Shown here: piece after piece, positions 1 to 8,171 of the stretch | How positions within the stretch are numbered: the stretch's first letter is position 1 | Layout of the letters: every line of letters begins with the position of its first letter | Assembly (NCBI RefSeq): GCF_003987215.1 | Contig: NZ_PIPW01000001.1 | Coordinates: forward strand, 186,001-250,000 | Source of the DNA: Pseudidiomarina halophila | GTDB taxonomy: Bacteria > Pseudomonadota > Gammaproteobacteria > Enterobacterales > Alteromonadaceae | Length of the DNA stretch: 64,000 nucleotides | Direction: 5' to 3' | Notes under the pieces: model-generated | Seen by the model: only the letters and a program-made list of their open reading frames with translations | The model's database searches: none | Told to the model about the DNA's origin: nothing | Made by a program: the position numbers and the translations under genes

Positions 1-14
1 TTCTAAATGACTCC

Positions 15-74
15 CTAAGATCGTTTCAGCGCTGACCTGAGGCAGTGTAGCGTTTGACGCTGAGACGATCTTAG
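15..74. repeat. 17-bp inverted repeat (hairpin) at element edge
   Basis: Arm CTAAGATCGTTTCAGCG at 15-31 is repeated in inverted form at 58-74 with a single mismatch, around a 26-nt loop. It lies downstream of the membrane-protein gene that ends at 147. There is no T-run, so it is not an ordinary terminator. Its outer 10-mer ACGATCTTAG occurs again at 2602-2611. Function unknown; a recombination or replication site of the element is possible. Confidence 0.5.
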
Positions 75-146
75 AGGCCTTCTCAGGGCTTCTGCCTACC
101 ACCAGATTAGTCGTTATATTGTTGTTTCCTGTCTCTCTTACCCTGC

Positions 147-812
147 TTAAAACACCTTGATTCCTTTGAGTGTGAGCAACCCCGCAATTATCGCGGCAAT
201 GAACATGAGAACTGGGATTACAGTTGTATGGGTGACATCTTCTTTGAGGAGTACCCGAATGATATTCTTAAGATAGTTTGTAGGTAGCATTCGAAAGGTC
301 AAGTTAACTGGCACAACGTTTCCCGTCTCTTGGGGAGTTGACTCTGCACCTTTAACAAAAGTGCACTTCAGTCGTGTTCTTGCCTGCTTGCTGTCCCCAT
401 CACCCCATGCTATCGACATCTTGACCCCATCATAAGGTTCTTTTAACTCGGATATCCACGACTGGTTAGAGTTCGCGTGCCTTACAGCTAGATGCCAAAG
501 CTGATTGTCTAGGCGCTTAGATTTTTGTTTATCCCGTCCTAAATTACTCCTAACGGACTCCCTGACCTTCTGCCAGAAGCTGTCTTCCTTAGTTACCCAA
601 TAACGCCAAGCACTGTAGAACAGTAATGCCCAAGAGATGACCATGAGAGCTTTAGGGTTGTCTATCGAAAACTGGATGAACATGAGAGCCATATTCCCAT
701 CACCTGATGATGGGTCAGTCTTCAGCTCGAGACCGAGAAGCCAGTAAGCGATGAAAGCGCCTGACACGACTTTCAGGTTGCGCTGATAAGGGTTTAACTC
801 GTCGATAGCCAT
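147..812 (-). CDS. hypothetical membrane protein of integrative element
   Basis: The product of 221 residues is not recognised. Visible features are a hydrophobic stretch near residues 13-30, a second near 53-68 (ALMVISWALLFYSAWRYW) and a C-terminal one near 195-217, with a basic, soluble middle (about 70-190) rich in K, R and S. A good ribosome site (AAGGA) sits 5-6 nt before the ATG. It is transcribed away from the polymerase-like gene at 1265, with about 450 bp between them, and probably belongs to the same integrative element. Function cannot be assigned. Membrane accessory proteins of mobile elements are often defence or exclusion factors, but nothing here proves that. Confidence 0.6.
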   Translation of the reverse strand: MAIDELNPYQRNLKVVSGAFIAYWLLGLELKTDPSSGDGNMALMFIQFSIDNPKALMVISWALLFYSAWRYWVTKEDSFWQKVRESVRSNLGRDKQKSKRLDNQLWHLAVRHANSNQSWISELKEPYDGVKMSIAWGDGDSKQARTRLKCTFVKGAESTPQETGNVVPVNLTFRMLPTNYLKNIIRVLLKEDVTHTTVIPVLMFIAAIIAGLLTLKGIKVF

Positions 813-1264
813 TAGCTTTCCTTGTAGTTAGTAGCTGTGATTAAGCAGGCGAAGTTGTAGAGCGACACTACACCTTATCAGAGTAATCTCGCTTTAATCT
901 CTATCAGCATTAACCAAGATTATTAAAAAGTCCTTGCACTTCCCCCTAGACCTTACCGTTGCTGGCCTCCGTCAGGTCACGCACCTTGGGGAAGAAAGTC
1001 GTCTCAGGTCACGTGCCTGCGATAGAAAAAGACTGACGCTTATCGTTAACCACACGCCGTAAAGACTACCGATTGTGAGCGTTTAATCGAGTTGCGTACA
1101 GGCTAGTTCATATCCTCACTCAATAATCACCATTCAATTATCAATCAACGACAGACGCTGTGCCTAGCATTTCGCTGCCTATAGGGGGCGCTATGTCATA
1201 TACCAGTAGTTTAGAGCTACTCGTTGATATCACAGCATTTTTATTCACTTTAAACAGGAGACAC
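813..1264. other. 450-bp intergenic region with direct repeats
   Basis: No convincing gene is present. The region separates two divergent genes and so should contain both promoters, though I could not pick clear -35/-10 pairs. The 10-mer TCAGGTCACG occurs twice in direct orientation (972-981 and 1004-1013), 32 bp apart, about three helical turns. A CTTCCCC/GGGGAAG inverted pair brackets the first copy (about 941-947 and 987-993). This could be an operator for an element regulator or a replication/excision control site. Confidence 0.4.
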
Positions 1265-2596
1265 ATGAACACATCTATTATTAACCGATCCGAGATTAAC
1301 TACGAGTGGAGCCAGACGTTAACCAAACGCTCAGGCCAAGAGACCAAAGTGCGTACTGCTCCGCTCATCAGCAACTGTGGATTAACCGCTGATTGGGTCA
1401 CGGATATGACTGATGATTTATTTCCTTCACTGAGTAATAGGGCAAGTAAGCCAACAAGACAGGCTATGCAAGCGGCATTACTCAATATCGCCAATGGGGT
1501 CAGTGAGAGGGCAGTGCACGGACAGCCTTCAGGGTTCCTATGTGAACTATCCAATACCTCCAAGAAGGTTCCCAAGCGTTACCGTGACCATGACTACTCA
1601 TCCAATACCATGGGTGCAGTGCTTAGCGCGCTTGAGGCTGAAGGCTTCCTAGAGTGCCACAAGGGGTATCGGACAAAAGGTTACAGCAGCGGCTTATCGA
1701 CTCTGTGGCTTCCTACTCACAGCGCAAAGCAGTTCTTGTCAGCGCTGAACGAGATGCTCGTCATCGAGTTCTTTCGTCAAGACACTGAGACGCTCTGGCT
1801 TAAGTCTCGTAACGGCGGTTTGCTTGATTATAAGGACGACATGCTGACCAATGACATGAGGCTTCTGCTACGTAACACGAATGACTTACGTGCCTGTGTG
1901 AACTGGTATTATCGGCCACAGGGAGCAGCTTCTGATGTTCCTGGCCTTCATATAGGCGAAGCGTTAATACCGATCGGAAAGCGTGACCTGACGTTTAAGC
2001 GGCAGTTTAATGAAACCTTTAATAAGGGAGGTCGTTTCTACGGGAACGTACAGCAACTCAGTAAACAGGAACGCGCTACTATCACCATGAATGGCGAGCC
2101 TACGACTGAGCTTGATATAAAAAGCCTGCATCCGCGAATGCTTTACAACATGAAGGGAATCGCTGCGCCTTTCGACTGTTACGACATCGACGGTTATGAC
2201 CGAGAAACTATGAAGACGGTCGGCCTGATTGCCTTGAACGCAAAGTCTGAGCTGTCAGCAGTCAGAGCGCTTGCCAATAGCCTCAGCACAACGCACGAGT
2301 ACGCAAGGCGAGCTATCGAGGCCTTTCGGTTAAAGCATCAGCCTATTGCCGAGTTCTTGTTCTCCTCGAGCTGGAGCATGTTGCAGTACCAAGACAGTGA
2401 ACTTGCTAAGGACATCCTGAGTGAGGCCGCTGACGAGGGAATACCAGTCATACCTGTTCACGATAGCTTCATCAGCAGCACATCACATGCTCAGAAGCTA
2501 TCAGGCATCATCCACAAGCAGTATGAAAAACGGTTTGGCTTCCTGCCTGTCGTAGAGCCTACACTGCGCCCTGTCTGTCAGAGTAGTGCAGCATAA
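1265..2596 (+). CDS. family-A polymerase-like palm protein of integrative element
   Basis: The product has about 443 residues. The C-terminal half carries, in order, motifs matching the catalytic core of family A DNA polymerases and T7-type RNA polymerases: GGRFYG, then motif A (TELDIKSLHPRMLYN), a motif-B-like R-x3-K (RETMK), a Q-x-x-x-x-AKDIL helix, and motif C (IPVIPVHDSF). No 3'-5' exonuclease domain is visible. The N-terminal half may contain a winged helix (YSSNTMGAVLSALEAEGFLE). From memory, similar uncharacterised proteins occur in many proteobacterial plasmids and prophages. The start at 1265 is chosen for its AGGAG site; in-frame ATG 1193 is an alternative. The gene is convergent with the integrase. 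A template-dependent polymerase or primase role is inferred and not shown. Confidence 0.65.
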   Translation: MNTSIINRSEINYEWSQTLTKRSGQETKVRTAPLISNCGLTADWVTDMTDDLFPSLSNRASKPTRQAMQAALLNIANGVSERAVHGQPSGFLCELSNTSKKVPKRYRDHDYSSNTMGAVLSALEAEGFLECHKGYRTKGYSSGLSTLWLPTHSAKQFLSALNEMLVIEFFRQDTETLWLKSRNGGLLDYKDDMLTNDMRLLLRNTNDLRACVNWYYRPQGAASDVPGLHIGEALIPIGKRDLTFKRQFNETFNKGGRFYGNVQQLSKQERATITMNGEPTTELDIKSLHPRMLYNMKGIAAPFDCYDIDGYDRETMKTVGLIALNAKSELSAVRALANSLSTTHEYARRAIEAFRLKHQPIAEFLFSSSWSMLQYQDSELAKDILSEAADEGIPVIPVHDSFISSTSHAQKLSGIIHKQYEKRFGFLPVVEPTLRPVCQSSAA

Positions 2597-2601
2597 ACGT
2601 C

Positions 2602-2611
2602 ACGATCTTAG
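2602..2611. repeat. third copy of element 10-mer ACGATCTTAG
   Basis: This lies between the polymerase-like gene's stop and the integrase stop. The same 10-mer forms the outer part of both arms of the hairpin at 15-74. Three copies within 2.6 kb in one element are more than expected by chance, but the role is unknown. Confidence 0.35.
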
Positions 2612-4413
2612 CGGCTACTATACGAATCGGCAGAACACCCAACCAGATTGACTCTAGGTAGCTTCTCAATCGCTTCTGAAAGGGTGACTAACTGATACTC
2701 TCCGTAGGTGTCAGCCACATCGCCTGAGCTGTGCCCTGTCAGGGTATCGCTCACATCCTTAGCAATGCCATTAGCCCGTGCCAGCGTCTTAAATGTATGT
2801 CTGAATCCATGCATGGGCTTGATTGCTGGGTTGATACCTAAAGACTGACGGAAGTAGTCGCTCAGCCACTTAGAGACTCGATTTGCGTACTTCTTGCCAC
2901 TGCCTTGGCTCAACTGCGGGAAAACTCTTTGGCTATCCTGAAGGCTGTTCAGGTAATCAATGAAACCAAGTTCAATAAGGTGCGAGTGAAGCGGTACGCG
3001 CCGGACACTGCCTTTGTTCTTAACGCTCTTATCGTCGGCATCCGCATTGATATGAATGTAATAAAGATTATCAGTGGAGCGAACGTCAGCTACGTGTAAT
3101 TGAGCCAGCTCCTCGACTCGTGCTCCAGTGTAATAGGCTAGTAGGGGAAGCCAGTAGACAGCCTCACCGTAAGCGCCGGAGCTGGGTCGGTAACCATCGG
3201 TAAATAGCGGGCTTGAGAATATCCTCTCAATGTCAGCCACTGAGTACTGCTTCTCGCTCCCTGAACGGTTCTCAATGGACTTGGACAGTCGCTTCGTTGT
3301 CCCATGGACAGGGTTGAACTGACACAGCTCGCGCTCGGCTGCATACTCAAAGACGGAGCTTAAGCCCATGAGCTGCTTCTTGACCGTGCTAGCTGAAAGC
3401 AGCGTCATCCCGTGAGACTTCGCTAGTGCTGCTTGTTCTGCTAAGGGCAAGGCTCGAATATCACTCTTGGCGCGACTAGGAAGGGTTAACAGTAAGTCTG
3501 AAAACTCGAATACATCAGCCTTAGTGACTGCTGCCACAGGCTTCTCACCGATAAACTCGGCAAACCGTTTAACCGTGACTTTATAATCCTTGAGGGTATT
3601 CTCCGTGGCCTTGTCGCGTCCCTTATTGTAGCGTCTGGTTGCCTCACAGAAGTCCTCAAAGACCTGTACAATGGTAACGCCTTGCGGCTTCTCAATACCT
3701 TCGTGAAGGCTTGCTGTGCGCTCTATGGGCTGAGTTAGCTGCATGTTGTCTGTGTTGAGGAAGTCAGGCTCATCACCTGTGAAGTAGACCAAATCAATTA
3801 CAGCCTGACGCAACCGAGGAACCAGACGACCAAGTGATACAAGAAGCCTCTTGAACGACTCGCTGTCACGGCTAATTAGGTAGCCTGCTTCACTAATCAA
3901 TCCACTGGCGACATCGCCGAACTCAGCCTCTAACGCTGCATCCAAGTCAGGCTCAGCGTCACAGCGATGGTCACTATCATCTGCTGACTCCAGCACAGCC
4001 GCAGCCGCTTCTTTGGTATCTCGCCACTCACCAAGGCGAACAGCCATGAGGTCATACTTGAGCATGTCAGTAGCGCCGAGCGTTTTGCTCTGCTGCATGC
4101 GCAGTAGCTCTGAGTTGTAGTAGCGTGCTGTGAGGATGTTAATGTCACGGAGGCTTAGAGTGTCCTGCTCGACTTCCAGTGTCGCCTCGAGTTTAAGCTG
4201 GCGCTCAATCTTGCGGCGGCAGGCCTCGAACTCTTGGCTTATCCGATCGTATTCAATGGGGAACGATGCACGGGCTTCGGACAGATCTTTGGTTCGCAGG
4301 GAGCGCTTAACTTCTGTCTTGCCGTAGGCTGTTTTAATGTCTTGAGGAACTGCGCGGCGAATCCAGTAGACGCCGGTTTTGGAATGCTTGTAAGGCTGAG
4401 CCATTATACCCAT
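2608..4413 (-). CDS. tyrosine recombinase / phage-type integrase
   Basis: A site-specific recombinase of about 601 residues that should integrate and excise the element. The N-terminus (YKHSKTGVYWIRRAVPQDI) is the DUF6538-type domain found before many tyrosine integrases. A core-binding SAM-like domain lies around 250-380. The catalytic domain shows Arg (TGARVEELAQL), H-x-x-R (HGFRHTFKTLA), His (LTGHSSGD) and the nucleophile region DTYGEY near the C-terminus, so it looks intact. The ATG at 4413 has AGGTGG 5 nt upstream and is preferred over a GTG at 4422 or ATG at 4404. It lies just downstream of, and in the same direction as, the broken tRNA-Ser, the usual place for an integrase at its attachment site. 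Transcription could come from the tRNA promoter. Confidence 0.93.
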   Translation of the reverse strand: MGIMAQPYKHSKTGVYWIRRAVPQDIKTAYGKTEVKRSLRTKDLSEARASFPIEYDRISQEFEACRRKIERQLKLEATLEVEQDTLSLRDINILTARYYNSELLRMQQSKTLGATDMLKYDLMAVRLGEWRDTKEAAAAVLESADDSDHRCDAEPDLDAALEAEFGDVASGLISEAGYLISRDSESFKRLLVSLGRLVPRLRQAVIDLVYFTGDEPDFLNTDNMQLTQPIERTASLHEGIEKPQGVTIVQVFEDFCEATRRYNKGRDKATENTLKDYKVTVKRFAEFIGEKPVAAVTKADVFEFSDLLLTLPSRAKSDIRALPLAEQAALAKSHGMTLLSASTVKKQLMGLSSVFEYAAERELCQFNPVHGTTKRLSKSIENRSGSEKQYSVADIERIFSSPLFTDGYRPSSGAYGEAVYWLPLLAYYTGARVEELAQLHVADVRSTDNLYYIHINADADDKSVKNKGSVRRVPLHSHLIELGFIDYLNSLQDSQRVFPQLSQGSGKKYANRVSKWLSDYFRQSLGINPAIKPMHGFRHTFKTLARANGIAKDVSDTLTGHSSGDVADTYGEYQLVTLSEAIEKLPRVNLVGCSADSYSSR

Positions 4414-4530
4414 CTGTACCACCTTTCTGTACCACTACGGTACTTACTCAGTGCTGGTAAGCCATTGAACCGCAAAGAATTCTAGATGAATCAGTGCGTT
4501 AAACCGCTGGGAGGTGACGATGAATCCGGT

Positions 4531-4596
4531 ACCCTCGATACGTTGCCGTATACACACTTTCCAGGCGTGCTCCTTCAGCCACTCGGACACCTCTCC
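4531..4596 (-). pseudogene. tRNA-Ser(GGA), 5' 66 nt only, 3' end lost
   Basis: On the minus strand, from 4596 downward, the sequence follows tRNA-Ser(GGA): acceptor 5' strand GGAGAGG, D arm with GTCCGAGTGGCTGAAGGA, anticodon arm with loop CTGGAAA (anticodon GGA), and variable arm TATACG-GCAA-CGTATC. Identity stops after GAGGGT. The expected TTCGAAT loop, the T-stem partner and the CCTCTCC acceptor strand are absent. The break is on the integrase side, so the element entered here without restoring the 3' end, or the junction later decayed. A second functional tRNA-Ser(GGA) elsewhere would be needed. The translated tRNA in another frame (EVSEWLKEHAWK) is the usual spurious peptide. Confidence 0.8.
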
Positions 4597-4611
4597 AAAA
4601 GCGGCCGCAAT

Positions 4612-4640
4612 AATAGGCCATCGGCTCTTTAAAAACAAGA
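4612..4640 (-). promoter_or_regulatory. promoter of the tRNA-Ser remnant
   Basis: On the minus strand TTGTTT is followed by a 17-nt spacer and TATTAT, ending about 16 nt before the mature tRNA 5' end. This is a good sigma-70 arrangement. It reads toward the integrase gene and may drive it. The spacer contains the inverted repeat CTCTT/AAGAG. Confidence 0.55.
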
Positions 4641-4727
4641 GCGTTATTAGATATCTGATACGAGTTAATGGTTGTTTCAAAAAACTAATAACTAGTAACT
4701 AGTAACCAATAGCCAATAACGCTCTTG
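4636..4727. repeat. 13-bp perfect inverted repeat, 66-nt spacer
   Basis: CAAGAGCGTTATT at 4636-4648 is matched by its exact reverse complement at 4715-4727. The spacer contains short tandem-like AACTAGTAACTAGTAACC. It lies between the tRNA remnant and the CoA-ligase gene in otherwise gene-free DNA. The function is unknown. It may be a remnant of a small mobile repeat. Confidence 0.45.
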
Positions 4728-4812
4728 CAGTTACATACGACCGAAGTCGAATAGGAAATAAGCGGGCCTCGGCTAAACTTAGTCGCATCGCAGCATGCTA
4801 AGGAATGCCATC

Positions 4813-6693
4813 ATGAACACTTACCCCCATGAATACGAGTCATCGTTACAGCAGCCGGAATCCTTCTGGCTAAAACAAGCGCAACAATTGCACTGGTTTT
4901 CTGAGCCAAAGCAGGGCTTGCAGCGCAACGAAAATGGTACCGCCGACTGGTTTGTTGATGGTGAACTCAATATGGCGTTCTGCGCCCTGGATTACCACGT
5001 GGATAACGGACGAGGTGAGCAAACCGCGCTCATTTATGATTCGCCCGTCACGCAAACCAAGCAAACCTATAGCTATCGGGAGTTGCGTGAGCAGGTTGCA
5101 CATTTTGCCGGACTGTTGAAAAAGCATCATGTGAAGAAGGGTGACCGGGTGGTGATTTATATGCCGATGATTCCGCAGGCAGCCATCGCAATGCTGGCCT
5201 GTGCCCGCTTGGGAGCGGTGCATTCGGTGGTGTTTGGTGGTTTTGCGCCGCATGAGTTAGCGGTACGAATTGATGATGCCAGACCGAAAGTTGTGATTAC
5301 TGCTTCTTGCGGTGTCGAAGTGGATAAAGTGATTCCCTACAAACCCTATGTAGACGAAGCCATCCGTTTGGCATCAGCACCGCCACAACGGGTGATCGTC
5401 TGGCAACGGGAAATTTGTGAAGCTGAGCTGCAAACCCCGCGTGACGTCGACTGGCAAAAAGCTTTAGCTGAGGTTACCCCGGCTGAATGTGCAGTAGTGA
5501 AAGCTACCGATCCACTTTATATTCTATACACCTCAGGGACCACGGGTAAGCCTAAGGGCGTGGTGCGTGATACTGGCGGCTACGCGGTGGCGTTACGCTA
5601 TTCCATGGCGACGGTCTACGGCGTTGAACCCGGTCAGGTCATGTTTACTGCTTCTGATGTCGGCTGGGTGGTCGGTCATTCCTATATTGTGTATGGCCCG
5701 TTGCTGACCGGTGCTACGACCATTTTGTATGAGGGAAAACCGGTACGAACGCCGGATGGCGGCGCGTTCTGGCGCGTCTGTGAGGAGTATGGTGTCAATG
5801 TACTGTTTTCAGCGCCCACGGCGTTTCGCGCAATCAAGAAAGAAGATCCAGAGGCAAGGTTTTTACAGCTGTATTCGCTGACTAAACTGGAGCGGATTTA
5901 CATGGCGGGCGAGCGCCTGGATCCCCCAACGCTGGAATGGACCCGCGAAATGACCGGTAAGCCGGTCTACGACCACTGGTGGCAAACGGAGTCCGGTTGG
6001 CCGATTTGTGCTAATCCAGTAGGTATTACCGAGTATCCGATCAAGCCAGGCTCATCGACGTTGCCGGTACCAGGCTATGACATCCGGATACTGGCCTATG
6101 ATGGCACCGAACTTGAGGCGAATCAGCAGGGCGCGGTAGCAATTAAGTTGCCATTGCCGCCGGGCTGCCTGACCACCATCTGGGGCGACGATGCGCGCTT
6201 TAATGCAGGTTATTTACGCGAGTTTCCCGGCTATTACAGCAGTGGCGATGGCGGCTACAAGGATGACGATGGCTACGTGTTTATCATGGGGCGTACGGAT
6301 GATGTCATAAATGTCGCCGGACATCGGTTATCGACGGGCGAAATGGAGGAAATCCTGGCCATGGACCCAGCCGTGGCAGAGTGTGCAGTCATTGGAGTAG
6401 CTGATGAACTGAAAGGGCAGGTTCCGGTTGGTCTGGTGATTGTCAAAGATGGGGTGACGATTACGTCGCAGGTGCTAAGCCAGCGCCTGGTGCAACGGGT
6501 ACGGGATGAAATTGGCGCAGTGGCGTGCTTGCGCCAGGTGCATGTGGTACCGCGGCTGCCAAAAACGCGCTCGGGGAAAATTCTGCGGCGGTTATTACGG
6601 CAATTGGCCGATGGTGATTCGCAGGTTACGATACCATCGACCATTGACGATCCGGGGTGTGTTGACGAGCTGCGTGAGCAGTTGAGCCGTTAA
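4813..6693 (+). CDS. prpE: propionyl-CoA synthetase (PrpE-type acyl-CoA ligase)
   Basis: Converts a short-chain acid, probably propionate, plus ATP and CoA to acyl-CoA through an acyl-adenylate. The 626 residues fit the ACS/PrpE family. The P-loop YTSGTTGKPKG is at 239-249, the aromatic/substrate region DHWWQTESGWP follows, and the C-terminal PKTRSGKILRR holds the adenylating Lys589. The overall pattern (FASDVGWVVGHSY-like segment) resembles PrpE/ACSS3 more than Acs. ATG 4813 is preferred over 4795 because AAGGA lies 8 nt upstream. No other prp (2-methylcitrate) genes are adjacent. Its stop overlaps the convergent mscS stop by 4 bp. Substrate choice is inferred. Confidence 0.85.
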   Translation: MNTYPHEYESSLQQPESFWLKQAQQLHWFSEPKQGLQRNENGTADWFVDGELNMAFCALDYHVDNGRGEQTALIYDSPVTQTKQTYSYRELREQVAHFAGLLKKHHVKKGDRVVIYMPMIPQAAIAMLACARLGAVHSVVFGGFAPHELAVRIDDARPKVVITASCGVEVDKVIPYKPYVDEAIRLASAPPQRVIVWQREICEAELQTPRDVDWQKALAEVTPAECAVVKATDPLYILYTSGTTGKPKGVVRDTGGYAVALRYSMATVYGVEPGQVMFTASDVGWVVGHSYIVYGPLLTGATTILYEGKPVRTPDGGAFWRVCEEYGVNVLFSAPTAFRAIKKEDPEARFLQLYSLTKLERIYMAGERLDPPTLEWTREMTGKPVYDHWWQTESGWPICANPVGITEYPIKPGSSTLPVPGYDIRILAYDGTELEANQQGAVAIKLPLPPGCLTTIWGDDARFNAGYLREFPGYYSSGDGGYKDDDGYVFIMGRTDDVINVAGHRLSTGEMEEILAMDPAVAECAVIGVADELKGQVPVGLVIVKDGVTITSQVLSQRLVQRVRDEIGAVACLRQVHVVPRLPKTRSGKILRRLLRQLADGDSQVTIPSTIDDPGCVDELREQLSR

Positions 6694-7703
6694 AGCTCCT
6701 CTGCAGCGTCGTTTTTTGACGGCGGTTCCGGCGCCGGCTCTGGCTCGCTGACCGGTTTCGCCGGGGTCTCATCACGAATAACGTGCACCTGCGCTTTCTC
6801 ACCATTCCAGGATTTGATGTGGAGATCGCGTTGCGGGAATGGAATTTCGATATTGTGTTCCAATAACGAGGTATGTATTTCCCACAGGAACGCGGCTTGC
6901 ACCGCACCGGGACGATTCACCGCCTCAGGTCGCAGCCACACGACCAGTTCAAAATTTAGCGCGCTGTCGGCAAACTCCACCAGCCAAACCTGCGGTGGCC
7001 GGTGATGGGTATCAGTAAGTGTATGAGGAACACGCTCTGCCGCTTCGAGCACCGCCTTTTTTACTAACTCTTTATCGGTGCCATAGGCTACGCCAAACTG
7101 CACTTTTATGCGCCGGTAGGTATCGCGCATGGTCCAGTTGGTTACACGGCCACTGACAAACTCTGAGTTGGGTACAATGATGTCGATATTATCGTTGGTG
7201 GTGATGATGGTGCTACGAATGTTGATTTCCTGCACTTCACCTGTGACCCCCGACTCGAGTTCGACGAAGTCACCGACCTTGAGTGTTTTGTCGAACAACA
7301 AGATGATGCCTGAGACAAAATTACTGATGAGGTTCTGTAAGCCAAAACCAACACCGATACCCAATGCACTGGCAAAGATGGCAAACTTGGTCAGATCAAT
7401 GCCGACGGACGCCACTGCCAGCAAAAAGCCGACGAGTAATACCACGTAATGCGTGATGCGTTTTAAGGCATAAACCGAGGAGGGGGCGAGGCTATTGCGA
7501 AAATTTGCGTAACGCTGCAAGGCCTTCTGTAGGATCACAGATACGATCCATGCAGCCACCAGAATGACGACAAAACGCAAAACGGAGCCGTAAGTGACGG
7601 CGGTTTCGCCGACACTAAACAGCTCACTATTAAGCCAGTGAAAAGCTTCTCTGATGGTCGTTAGTATATTGGATACAACGTCCGATGTTGCCGTTGTGGT
7701 CAC
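6690..7703 (-). CDS. MscS-family mechanosensitive ion channel
   Basis: A small-conductance mechanosensitive channel homologue that relieves hypo-osmotic pressure in the inner membrane. The 337 residues show three hydrophobic helices (about 38-62, 85-105 and the pore helix near 110-150 with GIGVGFGLQNLISNFVSG), followed by the MscS beta domain (VELESGVTGEVQEINIRSTII, VPNSEFVSGRVTNW). The C-terminus is a Pro/Glu-rich tail. The GTG start overlaps the TGA of the upstream bacterioferritin gene as GTGA, suggesting translational coupling. Membership of an iron-storage operon is unusual and its meaning is not clear. Confidence 0.9.
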   Translation of the reverse strand: MTTTATSDVVSNILTTIREAFHWLNSELFSVGETAVTYGSVLRFVVILVAAWIVSVILQKALQRYANFRNSLAPSSVYALKRITHYVVLLVGFLLAVASVGIDLTKFAIFASALGIGVGFGLQNLISNFVSGIILLFDKTLKVGDFVELESGVTGEVQEINIRSTIITTNDNIDIIVPNSEFVSGRVTNWTMRDTYRRIKVQFGVAYGTDKELVKKAVLEAAERVPHTLTDTHHRPPQVWLVEFADSALNFELVVWLRPEAVNRPGAVQAAFLWEIHTSLLEHNIEIPFPQRDLHIKSWNGEKAQVHVIRDETPAKPVSEPEPAPEPPSKNDAAEEL

Positions 7704-8170
7704 ATTTGCGCCTGTAAATAAAGTTCCAGTCCTAACCGGTCGATCAACTCAAGTTGCTGGCGCAACCAGTAGGCATGATCTTCTTCGGTGTCTTTTAAAA
7801 TACCGACCAGCATGTCGCGAGTCACAAAATCACCTGCTTCTTCAACAAAATCAATCACCTCGCGCAGCGTTTTCGCATTGTCGCGCTCTAACTGCAAGTC
7901 GTTTTTCAGCATGGTTGGTACGTCATCGGCAATGCTGTGTGTTTCGCGATTGTCCATATCGGGACGACCACCCAAAAACAGCATCCGGCGAATCAATAAA
8001 TCTGCATGACCGCGCTCGTCGTCGATCTCTTGATTAATGCGCTCGTAGAGTTTATTCAACCCCATATCTTCATAGCGCCGCGAGTGTGCGGTGTATTGAT
8101 CGATAGAAGTGAGTTCAAACGCGAGTAACCGGTTAAGTTGCGTCACAACTGCAGCGGAATCCAAAGCCAT
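7700..8170 (-). CDS. bfr: bacterioferritin, ferroxidase-active subunit lacking haem Met
   Basis: Stores iron by oxidising Fe(II) at a dinuclear centre inside a 24-mer shell. Aligned by eye to E. coli Bfr, all ferroxidase ligands are present: Glu18 (FELTSIDQY), Glu51 and His54 (DDERGHAD), Glu94 (LREVIDF), Glu127 and His130 (EEDH). The haem-ligating Met52 is Arg. It is therefore the catalytic, non-haem partner of the subunit encoded just upstream. Length is 156 residues, normal for the family. AAGGAG at the end of the upstream gene serves as its ribosome site, with 1 nt between the genes. In Pseudomonas putida and Neisseria such pairs form mixed shells. Confidence 0.93.
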   Translation of the reverse strand: MALDSAAVVTQLNRLLAFELTSIDQYTAHSRRYEDMGLNKLYERINQEIDDERGHADLLIRRMLFLGGRPDMDNRETHSIADDVPTMLKNDLQLERDNAKTLREVIDFVEEAGDFVTRDMLVGILKDTEEDHAYWLRQQLELIDRLGLELYLQAQM

Positions 8171-8171
8171 A

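Noticed and set aside
1300..1575. 91-codon minus frame inside the polymerase-like gene
   Set aside because: It is antisense to a gene with clear motifs, has no ribosome site, and is composed of ordinary shadow sequence.
4444..4680. Open frame of 78 codons on the minus strand, containing EVSEWLKEHAWK
   Set aside because: This is the well-known spurious translation of tRNA-Ser; it overlaps the tRNA remnant and its promoter.
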